DNA from: an uncultured Lactococcus sp.
Lineage (GTDB): Bacteria > Bacillota > Bacilli > Lactobacillales > Streptococcaceae
Direction: 5' to 3'
DNA length: 64,000 nucleotides
NCBI RefSeq assembly: GCF_934191625.1
Contig: NZ_CAKPUG010000003.1
Span: forward strand, 124,001 to 188,000
The notes under the pieces were generated by a model. It was not told the origin of the DNA and did no database searches. It saw nothing but the letters and a program-made list of their open reading frames with translations. Positions 27,714 to 36,647 of the stretch are shown here, one piece after another. The translations under genes were made by a program, and so were the position numbers. Position 1 is the stretch's first letter. Every line of letters starts with the position of its first letter.

Positions 27714-29345
27714 CTATATTTGAGGGGCTACGTTATTATCAGATATATTTTCTGCGGAATTTTGTTCCACTACCTTACTATGCTTCAAATCTTCCACATA
27801 TTCTTGAAGTGCATCTTTTACTCCCTCAACTCCCAAACCAACAACAATTTGGATGTGCTTTTGCTTATCAACAACACCAGAAGATGGGTATTCTTTCAGT
27901 TTATTAATATTAACTTTGCTGTCCTCGTAAACATCTAACCTTAAACGTGTGAAGCAATTGTAAATATTTTCGATATTGTCTACACCACCAAGTCCTTCAA
28001 TAATCAAATCCAGTTGATCATTTCTCTCAACTGCTGCTGCATTTGTTGATGTGGGAACTATTTTTTTCTTCAAGCCATCAATCTTCTCTTTGACTTCTTC
28101 CATTTTTTGACGCCCTATAGTTGGAATATCCAGCTTGATAATCATAGTCTTAAACACAAAATATTCAAGTACAGCTAAACCAAAACCAATAGGAATCAAG
28201 AGCCATGTGTTTGCGAGTTCCATCGGTACAGACAGGGCATACATTGTGGTATTAATGACATTTTCAACAAACATTTGCAGTCCCAAAACATTTGAGATAA
28301 AGAGACCGAAACCATAAACAATGGCATGAGCAAACCAAAGAATCGGTGAAATAAATAAGAATAAGAATTCTAATGGCTCAGTAATTCCAGCAAAGGCTGC
28401 TGCAAAAACTGCTGGAATTACAATTGCTTTAACTTTTTGCTTATTTTCCGGTAGAGCTGTTTTAATAAAGGCCAAAGCAATACCAATAGGCAGGGCAATA
28501 TAGCCAAAGTTTACTAAATAACCAATCGACTCATGGATGGTGTTAATTTCTCCAATATTACCAACCTGCGCCAGCCAAATATTCATAGCACCGTTGTAGC
28601 TTTGCCCTGCAATTTCTGCTGTACCCCCTAATGGTGTATAGTAGAGAGGCATCCAGAGAAGATGATGCATCCCAAATGGTAAGAGCATACGGTTCAAGAA
28701 GCCGTAAAGGAAGAACCCAAATGAACCCATACTACTCATTGCGTTTACAGCTGAATTTACACCTCCATTAATTGGTGGCCAAATATACGTCACAAGAATG
28801 GCTGCAATGATAGTCACTGCAATAATCAAAACATAAGCAAACTTCGTACCTTCATATGGGGAAAGGTATTTGTGAAACTTAATATCCCCAAATCGATTTA
28901 CAAAGTAACCCACCATAATTCCTAGGGCTATTCCTAAAAATACCCCCATATCTGTAACTTGAATTCCAAGCACTAGATTTTGTCCCGTACCAAATAAACC
29001 TTGTTCACCTGGTTCAGCTAATCTGCCTGTAAAGTCAAGCCAATAATTATTGGCAAACAAGAAAATCATAAATGTAGTAATGCCTAAAATAGCCGCATCT
29101 GTTTTTTTCTTTTTAGCCATTGCTGCTGCAATTCCTACACAGAAAATAACAGACAGCTGGCTAATGGCACCATTTGTAATAACAGTAAAAACGCCATTTC
29201 CAAATTCTTTAATAACCCCTGGCATAAACTCCAGTTTGAGAACAGCAGCAATTGAAATAATCAACCCAGAAACTGCCATGAACATTACAGGTTGAATAAT
29301 CGCACGTGAAAAAGTTTGTGCTCCTTTTTGTATTTTTTCTTTCAT
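27714..29345 (-). CDS. PTS EIICB, alpha-glucoside/glucose family
   Basis: 543-residue membrane transporter. Residues about 1-415 are an EIIC domain of the glucose-glucoside class, with FGMHHLLWMPLYY and GITEPLEFLFLFISP in the substrate region. Residues about 445-525 are EIIB, with the phosphorylated Cys in IENIYNCFTRLRLDV. EIIA is a separate gene (31512-31982). Closest in style to GlvC/MalP-type permeases. With a GH4 hydrolase and ChbG in the operon it probably imports and phosphorylates a disaccharide. Confidence 0.85.
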   Translation of the reverse strand: MKEKIQKGAQTFSRAIIQPVMFMAVSGLIISIAAVLKLEFMPGVIKEFGNGVFTVITNGAISQLSVIFCVGIAAAMAKKKKTDAAILGITTFMIFLFANNYWLDFTGRLAEPGEQGLFGTGQNLVLGIQVTDMGVFLGIALGIMVGYFVNRFGDIKFHKYLSPYEGTKFAYVLIIAVTIIAAILVTYIWPPINGGVNSAVNAMSSMGSFGFFLYGFLNRMLLPFGMHHLLWMPLYYTPLGGTAEIAGQSYNGAMNIWLAQVGNIGEINTIHESIGYLVNFGYIALPIGIALAFIKTALPENKQKVKAIVIPAVFAAAFAGITEPLEFLFLFISPILWFAHAIVYGFGLFISNVLGLQMFVENVINTTMYALSVPMELANTWLLIPIGFGLAVLEYFVFKTMIIKLDIPTIGRQKMEEVKEKIDGLKKKIVPTSTNAAAVERNDQLDLIIEGLGGVDNIENIYNCFTRLRLDVYEDSKVNINKLKEYPSSGVVDKQKHIQIVVGLGVEGVKDALQEYVEDLKHSKVVEQNSAENISDNNVAPQI

Positions 29346-29382
29346 TTGTTCCTCTTTATTTTTTCAAAAGTATATTCGCTTA

Positions 29383-30129
29383 TTAAATATCACGATAAGT
29401 TCCAAGTGTGATTCCCATTTCCTTAAATAAAGTTTTATATTTTTCTCTTGTCAATTCACGAACTTGATAAGCACGTCCAACAGTAAAGCTTGAGCGGTCC
29501 AAAAGCTCTGCATCAACATATCCTGGATGACACATTGCCTCAACACTTCCAAAAGTTAAGCAATCATCTACTAAAGAATTAATCGCCATCGGACGCCAAA
29601 TCTCTTTTTCCATCCCTAAACCATCTAGCGTATGAAAGAAACGCCGCGTCGTGTTTAAGCCATCTGATACTTTATAATTGCCTCGTACAGGAAGTTTATA
29701 TTCTCTCGCTAATTTTTCAAAAATCTCTGTTATTGGTGTAATACTATTTACATGATGATGGCTGTCAAGGTGTGTAGGCTCAATTCCCGATGCAATAACC
29801 TTATCAATTTGAGATTTCCATTCTAGATATAACTCTTCAAGATTGATTTCAAAATCCCGTTCATAGAAAGATAAGTGGTGAAAATCTCCTTTTTCATTAA
29901 CGAGCGACGGTACATCCTTTCGAAGTGGTGTACCACAAGTTAAAACAAGATGCACACCAATACCAAGAGTTGGAGTTTCTTGAGCAAGCATTTTAGCGTG
30001 TTCAAATCCAGGCATGTTAGCCATCATTGTGGTTGAGGTTAAAATACCGTTACGATGGGATTCGATAATTCCGTGATTAATTCCATTTCCATAGCCAAAA
30101 TCATCTGCATTAATAATTAACAAAGCCAT
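29383..30129 (-). CDS. ChbG/YdjC-family carbohydrate deacetylase
   Basis: 248-residue YdjC/ChbG protein. The metal motif is LIINADDFGYGNGINHGI (Asp-Asp) and THLDSHHHVNSI (His pair), with a further His in MCHPGYVD. E. coli ChbG removes one acetyl group from phosphorylated N,N'-diacetylchitobiose, which lets the GH4 enzyme ChbF act. Here the GH4 partner is directly upstream (9-base gap), suggesting an N-acetylated disaccharide phosphate as substrate. The exact sugar is unknown. Confidence 0.85.
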   Translation of the reverse strand: MALLIINADDFGYGNGINHGIIESHRNGILTSTTMMANMPGFEHAKMLAQETPTLGIGVHLVLTCGTPLRKDVPSLVNEKGDFHHLSFYERDFEINLEELYLEWKSQIDKVIASGIEPTHLDSHHHVNSITPITEIFEKLAREYKLPVRGNYKVSDGLNTTRRFFHTLDGLGMEKEIWRPMAINSLVDDCLTFGSVEAMCHPGYVDAELLDRSSFTVGRAYQVRELTREKYKTLFKEMGITLGTYRDI

Positions 30130-30138
30130 ATCTTTCTC

Positions 30139-31449
30139 CTATTTAAGTTCTACCCAATAATCACCATTAACTTCAATCATTTCATCTAAAACTTTTTTTG
30201 CGACGATTGCATTAGGGACGGATTGGTTCAAAGTAAATGCTTCAAATGCTTTCTGATAGGAGTTCTCAAAGAAAGCATCTACCAAAAGCTTTTCTGCTGC
30301 AACTTGTGCTTCCATAAGTCCTTTATGGAAATCTGGGATATCTTCACGAAGCGAAATAGGTTCAACCCCACGCGCATTCACATAACAAGGTACTTCAACA
30401 ACTGCATCTTCTCTTAAGTTCGGAATTGCGCCTTTATTCGGTACAATCAACATGAATCGATCGTTTCTATTATGCAAGATTGAAATTGCAATTTGGACGA
30501 TATACAATCCGTGCCCACTTCCCTCATAATCAATTGTATCTAATTCACGTTTTTCAACAATTTTTGCTACTGTTTCTTTTAGTTTCTTCAAGCGGTCATC
30601 CATAATTTCATTAGCACGGGTATAATTGGGATTGGCTTCTTCCACGATACGATTATTGTAGAGATAATATTGCAAGTAGTTATTTGGCAAGTGTGTGGGG
30701 AAGTCCACTGTTAAATCTCCCATAATATCAAAGGCATGTGCCCATGACTCATCTTGACTTTCAGTATTCAGACCATTTTCAATTATTCCTTCAATAATTT
30801 CTGGCATGATATCTCTGCCTTTAGACACATCATAAATTTCCTTATACCAACCAAAATGATTAAGCCCATAGTATTGTGAGATAAAATTAGTACGGTCAAT
30901 ATTAAACGTATCTTCTAATACCTCCTCGATACCAATAGTCATATCACAAGCATTGACAATTTTTATATTAGGGAATCTTCGACGTACAGACTCCGCAACA
31001 ATCGATTCGGGATTAGTATAATTTAAAATCCAAGCATCTGGCGCATAGTCTTGAATATGCTGAACCATTGCTAGAAAACTCTTCATTGACCGCATACCAT
31101 AAGCAAAGCCCCCCAGACCACATGTTTCTTGGCCTACCAAACCATGTTTAAGAGGGATTTTTTCGTCTGTTTCACGCATTTCCATACCACCAGCACGTAT
31201 TTGAGAAAAGACAAAATTTACACCTTCAAAAGCTGTTTTGGGGTCTTGGGTGACCACTAACTTTGTATTTAAGTTATTTTTTTCCAATAAGTACTGAATG
31301 ATAATCCCCATATCTGCATTACGTACTTCATCTATGTCGTATAAGCGAATTTCACCAATAGGAAACTCATTTTCGTACTTTAATGCTGTTAAGAGAATAC
31401 CAGGTGTGTAACCACTCCCTGCTCCAGCAATTGTAATAATATTTTTCAT
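30139..31449 (-). CDS. GH4-family NAD/Mn-dependent 6-phospho-glycosidase (GlvA-like)
   Basis: 436 residues. NAD-binding TIAGAGSGYTPGILLTAL is at the N-terminus, with LVGQETCGLGGFAYGMRSM, ILNYTNPESIVAE, NACDMTIGIEE (metal-binding Cys) and YYGLNHFGW following. These are GH4 hallmarks. CDM rather than CN at the Cys motif points to the 6-phospho-alpha-glucosidase (GlvA) branch. GH4 enzymes use an oxidation-elimination mechanism with NAD and Mn. The start is set at the ATG at 31447-31449 behind AGAGGA. It probably cleaves the sugar phosphate made by the neighbouring PTS. Confidence 0.85.
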   Translation of the reverse strand: MKNIITIAGAGSGYTPGILLTALKYENEFPIGEIRLYDIDEVRNADMGIIIQYLLEKNNLNTKLVVTQDPKTAFEGVNFVFSQIRAGGMEMRETDEKIPLKHGLVGQETCGLGGFAYGMRSMKSFLAMVQHIQDYAPDAWILNYTNPESIVAESVRRRFPNIKIVNACDMTIGIEEVLEDTFNIDRTNFISQYYGLNHFGWYKEIYDVSKGRDIMPEIIEGIIENGLNTESQDESWAHAFDIMGDLTVDFPTHLPNNYLQYYLYNNRIVEEANPNYTRANEIMDDRLKKLKETVAKIVEKRELDTIDYEGSGHGLYIVQIAISILHNRNDRFMLIVPNKGAIPNLREDAVVEVPCYVNARGVEPISLREDIPDFHKGLMEAQVAAEKLLVDAFFENSYQKAFEAFTLNQSVPNAIVAKKVLDEMIEVNGDYWVELK

Positions 31450-31511
31450 TTTCAATCCTCTCTTTTATAGCCAGCAAAGGCTTTATATAAAATAACTCTT
31501 CTGCTCCAATA

Positions 31512-31982
31512 TTAAATACTGAAAACAGGAGTATTTGTTTTCTCGTTTAAAATTAACTTCGTTTTACCATCTACTTCAGGCATAATAATCAAGACATCTG
31601 TTTGTTTACCTTGAGCTTTAATTGCTTCAAAATCAGCTGTGGCAATATGTGTATCTTTCGTTACGTTTTGTCCTTCAAGAACATGAACAGTAATTCCGTT
31701 CCCTTCAAGTTCAACTGTATCAATTCCAATATGTACCAATACACCTAATCCTTTTTTGCTTTTCACCAAGAGGGCATGCTTTGTTGGAAAAATGCTCTCT
31801 ATCACCCCATCTATTGGAGAATAAATATAATTTTTTTGAGGCTTAACTGCAAAACCTGCACCCATCATTCCTTGTGAAAACACAGCATCATTAACTTCCG
31901 ATAAAGGGACTATCTGACCTTCAACTGCTTGATAAACTGGTGTTGTATCTGTTAATACGGACTTCAACTGTCCAAAAATCAT
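31512..31982 (-). CDS. PTS EIIA component, glucose class
   Basis: 156-residue Crr-like EIIA. The phosphorylatable His is in GVLVHIGIDTVEL, with the upstream SPIDGVIESIFPTKHALLVKS carrying the second active-site His. It is the first gene of the minus-strand unit and donates phosphate to EIICB at 27714-29345. The AAGGAGGAAGTG ribosome site is strong. The region upstream has a TAGAAT that may be the -10. Confidence 0.88.
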   Translation of the reverse strand: MIFGQLKSVLTDTTPVYQAVEGQIVPLSEVNDAVFSQGMMGAGFAVKPQKNYIYSPIDGVIESIFPTKHALLVKSKKGLGVLVHIGIDTVELEGNGITVHVLEGQNVTKDTHIATADFEAIKAQGKQTDVLIIMPEVDGKTKLILNEKTNTPVFSI

Positions 31983-32083
31983 CTCACTTCCTCCTTTTCT
32001 TGACTTAATTCTAACAGAGCTTTTCAGGAAAATTTTACAAAAGTTAGCCTTACTCAGAAAATATTTCCTGAATAAAAACAGTA

Positions 32084-32124
32084 ATGAAAAAGCTTATATC
32101 AATACGATATAAGCTTTTTCATTT
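32084..32124. terminator. Terminator after kdgA
   Basis: Perfect 17-bp arms (AATGAAAAAGCTTATAT at 32084-32100 and its complement at 32108-32124) with a 7-base loop. The right arm overlaps the kdgA stop codon. It ends the kduI-kduD-kdgK-kdgA transcript ahead of the EIIA promoter. Confidence 0.85.
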
Positions 32125-32764
32125 ATTTTCCTATTGCTTCATAAGCCCGCATAAACTTCTCCGCATTTGATTTAACAGCAGCAAAATCACCCGTTAATGC
32201 TGGCGCTGTAACTCCGCCTCCAGCACTTACAGCTGTAGCCCCAACTTTAAACCATTCTGCCACATTTGATTCATTAACACCACCAGATGGCATCACATTG
32301 ATGTAGGGAAATGGGCCTTTAAGGTCCTTGATCATGGCTGGTCCTGCGATATCTCCGGGGAAGAGCTTGATGAGTTCAGAGCCATATTCCATCGCTGTCT
32401 GGGCTTCTAATGGGGTCATCACGCCTGGAATATAAGGAATTTGATACAGGTTACAGATTTTGGCAACTTCTTTGTTAAAAGTTGGACTCACAATAAATTG
32501 AGCACCAGCAATGATTGCCAAACGTGCCGAGGTCGCTTCTAGAACAGTCCCTGCGCCAACCATCACATCGGTTCCTGCATATGTGGCTACAAGATCAGCA
32601 ATCACATCGTTTGCACGAGGTACCGAGTAAGTCAGCTCAATGCTCTTAATCCCGCCATCTACAACTGCTTCTACTATTTTGACGGCTTCTTCGGCACTCT
32701 CTGCACGGACCACTGAAACAACGCCCGACTTAATCACCTTTTCCAATAATTCTGCTCTTTGCAT
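32123..32764 (-). CDS. kdgA: 2-dehydro-3-deoxyphosphogluconate (KDPG) aldolase
   Basis: 213-residue class I aldolase splitting KDPG into pyruvate and glyceraldehyde-3-phosphate. Glu is in VVRAESAEEAVKIVEA, the phosphate loop in VGAGTVLEATSA, the Schiff-base Lys in FIVSPTFNKEVAKICN, and GVMTPLEAQTA, ELIKLFPGD and MPSGGVNE are family motifs. Stop and start with kdgK share one base. This is the last step of the glycosaminoglycan uronate route in the operon. Confidence 0.93.
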   Translation of the reverse strand: MQRAELLEKVIKSGVVSVVRAESAEEAVKIVEAVVDGGIKSIELTYSVPRANDVIADLVATYAGTDVMVGAGTVLEATSARLAIIAGAQFIVSPTFNKEVAKICNLYQIPYIPGVMTPLEAQTAMEYGSELIKLFPGDIAGPAMIKDLKGPFPYINVMPSGGVNESNVAEWFKVGATAVSAGGGVTAPALTGDFAAVKSNAEKFMRAYEAIGK

Positions 32765-33732
32765 TATAAATCTCCTTGATAATTCTGACTCTTATAGAAG
32801 TCCATAAGTTCCTGACGTGTCGGATAACCTTCACTATCTCCTGCACTTTGAACTGCCAAAGCCCCAATAGCACAAGCTCTGTGCACTGCCACTTTAAGAC
32901 TCTTTCCTTCCAGCAAAGCTGACTCTAAACCAACAGCAAACCCATCTCCTGCGCCTACTGTATCAACGACTTTGTCCACTTTAAAGCCAGAAACGGTATA
33001 AGTATCGCCAGCTTTCGTTTTGACAAATGCTCCTTCAGCACCTAGCTTCACGACGACACTTTCGGTCAGCTTGCTTTGTCTCAAATAAAAATCAGCAATA
33101 TCTTCTGGATCACTTGAACCCATAAGAATCTTTCCTTCATTGATACCCGGAAGGATAATCTGACTCTTTTTAGCTAATTCATTAAGTGTGGAGACCATTT
33201 CCTCTTGATTTTTCCAGAGCGCTGGACGAAGATTGGGATCAAAGACGGTCAAGACTTTATTTTCATTGAGCTTATCATTGAATGTTTTAAAGGTTTGAAG
33301 AGCTGTGTCAGATAGAGCAGCAAATATTCCTGAAAGATGTGCCACTTGAACATCTTTCAGAGTAGACATATCGATGTCTTCTAACTTCAAATTTGAAGCG
33401 GCGGAATTTTTTCTGAAATAAGATGTAGCAGGATCTCCCTTGCTGACACACTGCTTTAAATAAACGCCTGTCAAGAAGTTTTCATCATAAATTAGATTAC
33501 GCGTATCAAGCCCTGCCTCTTGCGCAGCTTCAGCAATAAAACGTCCAAATGTATCTGAGCCGACTTTTGAAATATAGCCGCCACTGTGTTCAAGACGATT
33601 TATACCAAGTGCAACATTAAATTCTGCTCCTGCAAGATATTTCTTGAAATGTACTGCTTCATCTAAGCTGACATCCAAATCTTGTGAGGCCATCACGACC
33701 AGAGGCTCACCTATTGTTATAAATTTTGGCAT
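32764..33732 (-). CDS. kdgK: 2-dehydro-3-deoxygluconate (KDG) kinase
   Basis: 322-residue PfkB-family sugar kinase. It has the N-terminal GEPLVVM, the di-Gly LAGAEFNVALGINRL, FDPNLRPALWKNQEEM typical of KDG kinases, and the C-terminal anion hole and base VDTVGAGDGFAVGLESALL (Asp near residue 257). It converts KDG to KDPG. It lies between kduD and kdgA in one minus-strand operon. Confidence 0.9.
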   Translation of the reverse strand: MPKFITIGEPLVVMASQDLDVSLDEAVHFKKYLAGAEFNVALGINRLEHSGGYISKVGSDTFGRFIAEAAQEAGLDTRNLIYDENFLTGVYLKQCVSKGDPATSYFRKNSAASNLKLEDIDMSTLKDVQVAHLSGIFAALSDTALQTFKTFNDKLNENKVLTVFDPNLRPALWKNQEEMVSTLNELAKKSQIILPGINEGKILMGSSDPEDIADFYLRQSKLTESVVVKLGAEGAFVKTKAGDTYTVSGFKVDKVVDTVGAGDGFAVGLESALLEGKSLKVAVHRACAIGALAVQSAGDSEGYPTRQELMDFYKSQNYQGDL

Positions 33733-33762
33733 AGTTCTTTCTCCGAGGTTCAGCTCTTTATT

Positions 33763-34569
33763 TTATGGTTGCTTACCAATGTAGGCTAAGATTCCGCCAT
33801 CTACATAGAGAATATGACCGTTAACAAAGTCAGAAGCCTTCGACGCCAAGAAGACTGCTGGGCCTTCAAGATCTTCTGCTTCGCCCCAACGTTCTGCTGG
33901 CGTTTTAGCAATGATAAAGGAATCAAAAGGATGACGTGAACCATCTTCTTGTAACTCACGTAAAGGCGCTGTTTGTGGTGTCGCAATATATCCAGGGCCA
34001 ATACCATTACATTGGATATTGTATTTACCGTATTCTGAGGCAATGTTCTTCGTCAACATTTTCAATCCACCTTTGGCAGCAGCATAGGCTGAAACTGTTT
34101 CACGACCAAGCTCTGACATCATTGAACAGATGTTGATGATTTTACCGCCACCTTTCTTCATCATACCTGGAATAACTGCTTTAGAAACGATAAATGGACC
34201 ATTCAAATCAATATCAATCACTTGACGAAAATCAGCGGCTGACATTTCAATCATTGGTGTACGTTTGATAATACCAGCATTGTTGACCAGGATGTCTATG
34301 ATGCCAACTTCCTGTTCAATTTGCTCAACCATTGCATTAATTCCTGCTTCATCAGTCACATCACAAACATAACCGTGCGCTGTAATACCTGCTTCTTGGT
34401 AAGCTGCCATACCGCGATCAACTGCTTCTTGGTTGATGTCATTAAATACAATCGTTGCTCCCGCTTTGGCATAACTTGAGGCCAAGGCAAAGCCGATACC
34501 ATAAGTCGCTCCTGTTACAAGGGCGATTTTTCCTTCAAGTGAAAAGGCGTTCAAAATTTTCTCAGTCAT
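33763..34569 (-). CDS. kduD: KduD-like 2-dehydro-3-deoxy-D-gluconate 5-dehydrogenase, copy 1
   Basis: 268-residue short-chain dehydrogenase: cofactor motif VTGATYGIGFALA, NNAG motif ILVNNAGI, and catalytic Ser/Tyr/Lys in NICSMMSELGRETVSAYAAAKGG. It ends GGILAYIGKQP. In this operon (kduI upstream, kdgK downstream) it should reduce 2,5-diketo-3-deoxygluconate to KDG. A second copy at 39321-40130 is nearly identical in residues about 145-205 while codons differ, so the duplication is old and under selection. Confidence 0.88.
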   Translation of the reverse strand: MTEKILNAFSLEGKIALVTGATYGIGFALASSYAKAGATIVFNDINQEAVDRGMAAYQEAGITAHGYVCDVTDEAGINAMVEQIEQEVGIIDILVNNAGIIKRTPMIEMSAADFRQVIDIDLNGPFIVSKAVIPGMMKKGGGKIINICSMMSELGRETVSAYAAAKGGLKMLTKNIASEYGKYNIQCNGIGPGYIATPQTAPLRELQEDGSRHPFDSFIIAKTPAERWGEAEDLEGPAVFLASKASDFVNGHILYVDGGILAYIGKQP

Positions 34570-34601
34570 AATTTTCTCTTTCTGTTTTCGCTTATTTTTT
34601 A

Positions 34602-35447
34602 TTATCTAAGTTCGTTCATTGGGACGATATCCATGTCGTCATAAGTGATGTTTTCGCCACACATTGCCCAGATAAATGAGTAATTACTTGTAGCTACACC
34701 TGTATGGATGGACCAGCTTGGGCTGATTGCGGCTTGTTCGTTTTGCAGCACTAAATGTTTTGTTTCCTCTGGTTTACCCATGAAGTGGAAAATGGCATTA
34801 TCTTCTGGCAATTCAAAGTACAGGTAAGCTTCCATACGACGTTCGTGTGTGTGACAAGGCATTGTGTTCCATGCAGAGCCAGGAGCAAGTGATGTTAAGC
34901 CCATTTGGAGTTGGCAAGATTCGACTTGGTTTGGATGAACATATTGGTTGATTTTACGTTTATTCATATGTTCATCATCACCCGGTGTTAAAGGATTGAT
35001 ATTGGCCAGAGCTATTTTTTTATTCGGATATTTTTTGTGTGCTGGAGCTGAAGCCACGTAGAATTTTGCTGGGTTTTGCGGATCTTGGGATTTAAAGATA
35101 ACTTCTTTTGTTCCTTTTCCGATATAGTAGCCATCACGGTGCAGGACTTCATCTTCTTGCCCGTCGATAATAATGCTGCCATCACCACCAATATTAATGA
35201 CTCCAAGTTCACGGCGTTCTAAGAAATACTCTACCCCAAGAACTTTATCCAAAACAATTTCTAAAGGTTCTTCTGTCGGTTCAACTCCACCAAAAATCAA
35301 GCGGTCATTGTGCGAATAAACCAAATGAATAAAGTTAGGTTCGAAAATGTTCTCTACTGCAAATTCTTCGCGTAGCTCTTGTGTTGTAAAATGCGCAATA
35401 TCCTTTGGTGAGTGCGTATAACGGGTATCCATTGTTTGATTGTTCAT
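34602..35447 (-). CDS. kduI: 5-dehydro-4-deoxy-D-glucuronate isomerase KduI
   Basis: 281-residue cupin-fold metal isomerase converting the unsaturated-uronate product (5-keto-4-deoxyuronate) to 2,5-diketo-3-deoxygluconate. It has MDTRYTHSPKDIAHFTTQELREEF at the N-terminus and the metal motif MPCHTHERRMEAYLYFE. Length matches KduI. Many streptococci use the RpiB-like DhuI here, so the KduI type is a useful trait. It is first in kduI-kduD-kdgK-kdgA, with promoter and two repressor boxes upstream. Confidence 0.95.
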   Translation of the reverse strand: MNNQTMDTRYTHSPKDIAHFTTQELREEFAVENIFEPNFIHLVYSHNDRLIFGGVEPTEEPLEIVLDKVLGVEYFLERRELGVINIGGDGSIIIDGQEDEVLHRDGYYIGKGTKEVIFKSQDPQNPAKFYVASAPAHKKYPNKKIALANINPLTPGDDEHMNKRKINQYVHPNQVESCQLQMGLTSLAPGSAWNTMPCHTHERRMEAYLYFELPEDNAIFHFMGKPEETKHLVLQNEQAAISPSWSIHTGVATSNYSFIWAMCGENITYDDMDIVPMNELR

Positions 35448-35484
35448 CTGATGCTCCTTTTTTATTTGTAATTTATAGAATTGA

Positions 35485-35547
35485 TGAACCGATTTACTAA
35501 ACCGATTTACTAATACCTATTGTATTCGCTTTCAGTTGTTTTGTCAA
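35485..35547 (-). promoter_or_regulatory. kduI promoter with tandem LacI-type operators and a cre-like site
   Basis: On the minus strand TTGACA (35542-35547) and TACAAT (35519-35524) are 17 bases apart. Directly downstream, TGAACCGATTTA (35485-35496) and TAAACCGATTTA (35498-35509) form two near-palindromic boxes with central CG, as LacI-family repressors bind, 13 bp apart. The promoter spacer holds TGAAAGCGAATACA (35525-35538), a partial cre for CcpA. The lacI gene lies directly upstream. Confidence 0.75.
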
Positions 35548-35594
35548 GTATAAAAAATAAAAAAAATACCAAAGGGTATTTTCCTTTGATCTTT

Positions 35595-36602
35595 TTATAG
35601 TGAATGTCTGATTTTTAGATCTGAGTCAATAACTGTAAGTTCTGCTTTTTGCATTTTGGATTCAATATTTTTAACCAAAAGGTCCGCAGCTGCGTAGCCT
35701 ATCTTTACGGGATCTTGTACGATAGCAGTCAATCCTGGGCTAATCAGCTCTCCCAGAGCTCCATCATCATAACCTACCACTCCTACTTGTTCTGGCACAG
35801 CAATTTGCTTATCTTTTAGGATTTTAATTGCACCATAAAGCAGACCTCCGTTGAAGGCATATATAGCTGTTTTTTTATCGCCTTTACAGAAAGGCCCAAG
35901 CTTTTCCCAAATCATTGGATCACTTGTAAAGAGATCCTTGACTTCTTCAGTGAGTACCTCCTCTAGCTCAATATCCTTATCTTTTATTGCTTCAGTAATA
36001 CCTTCATAACGTTTTAGCCGAGTTGAAGAATTCTCCATTGGCGGTGTTAAGATGACAATCCTTTGATAGCCTTCTTGGACAATCTTTTCCGCTAATATTT
36101 TTGACTGCTCACCATTATCAGAGATAACAGCTGGCCAAATAAGGGGTTGAAGGTAGCGGTCGACTTGGACCAAAGGCAAGTCTGAATCAATCGTCTTATA
36201 ATCGGCCGCTGCAGCTTTAAGAGGTTGAAGAATAATGCCATCAACTTTCTCATCTAATAATTTTTCGATATTGTATTGTTCATACGCTTCATCGAGGTCC
36301 GAGTTCATAATGAGCGTATGGTACTTTGTATTTTGCAATCTTTCCATCATCCCTTTTAATAAACGTGATGTATAAAGGTTGGAAATATCGGTCACTGAAA
36401 TCCCGATGAGCGAAGAATAACTGGACTTCAAAGCACGCGCTTGACGGTTCGGACGATAGTCGAGCTCTTCAATTTTATCTTGAATCCGCTGCCGTGTCTC
36501 TTCTGACATCCCTGCAAATTTCCCATTTAAAAAATTGGATATGGTTGATTTTGATACGCCAGTTAACTTTGCAATATCGTTGATCGTTACTTTTTTAGTC
36601 AT
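35595..36602 (-). CDS. LacI-family regulator, probable KdgR
   Basis: 335 residues. The N-terminal HTH is VTINDIAKLTGVSKSTISNFLNGKFAGMSEETRQRI with the hinge helix PNRQARALKSS. The periplasmic-binding-like effector domain follows (IGISVTDISNLYTSRLLKGM; VGYDDGALGELISPGLTAI). It lies immediately upstream of kduI, whose promoter carries two tandem near-palindromic boxes. By comparison with streptococcal KdgR-type regulators it probably represses the kdu/kdg genes and responds to KDG or KDPG; that effector is inferred. Confidence 0.85.
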   Translation of the reverse strand: MTKKVTINDIAKLTGVSKSTISNFLNGKFAGMSEETRQRIQDKIEELDYRPNRQARALKSSYSSLIGISVTDISNLYTSRLLKGMMERLQNTKYHTLIMNSDLDEAYEQYNIEKLLDEKVDGIILQPLKAAAADYKTIDSDLPLVQVDRYLQPLIWPAVISDNGEQSKILAEKIVQEGYQRIVILTPPMENSSTRLKRYEGITEAIKDKDIELEEVLTEEVKDLFTSDPMIWEKLGPFCKGDKKTAIYAFNGGLLYGAIKILKDKQIAVPEQVGVVGYDDGALGELISPGLTAIVQDPVKIGYAAADLLVKNIESKMQKAELTVIDSDLKIRHSL

Positions 36603-36610
36603 ATGCCCTT

Positions 36611-36639
36611 ATTATACGATACTTTGAAAAAAATAATAA
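36611..36639 (-). promoter_or_regulatory. lacI promoter
   Basis: On the minus strand TTATTA (36634-36639) and TATAAT (36611-36616) are 17 bases apart, 9 bases before the lacI ATG at 36602. The gene is therefore able to be expressed independently of the upstream DUF2264 gene. Confidence 0.55.
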
Positions 36640-36647
36640 GAAAAAAG

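Noticed and set aside
35511..35523. Riboswitch or T-box before kduI
   Set aside because: The leader after the promoter is short and taken up by the two operator boxes; no terminator-antiterminator pair is present.
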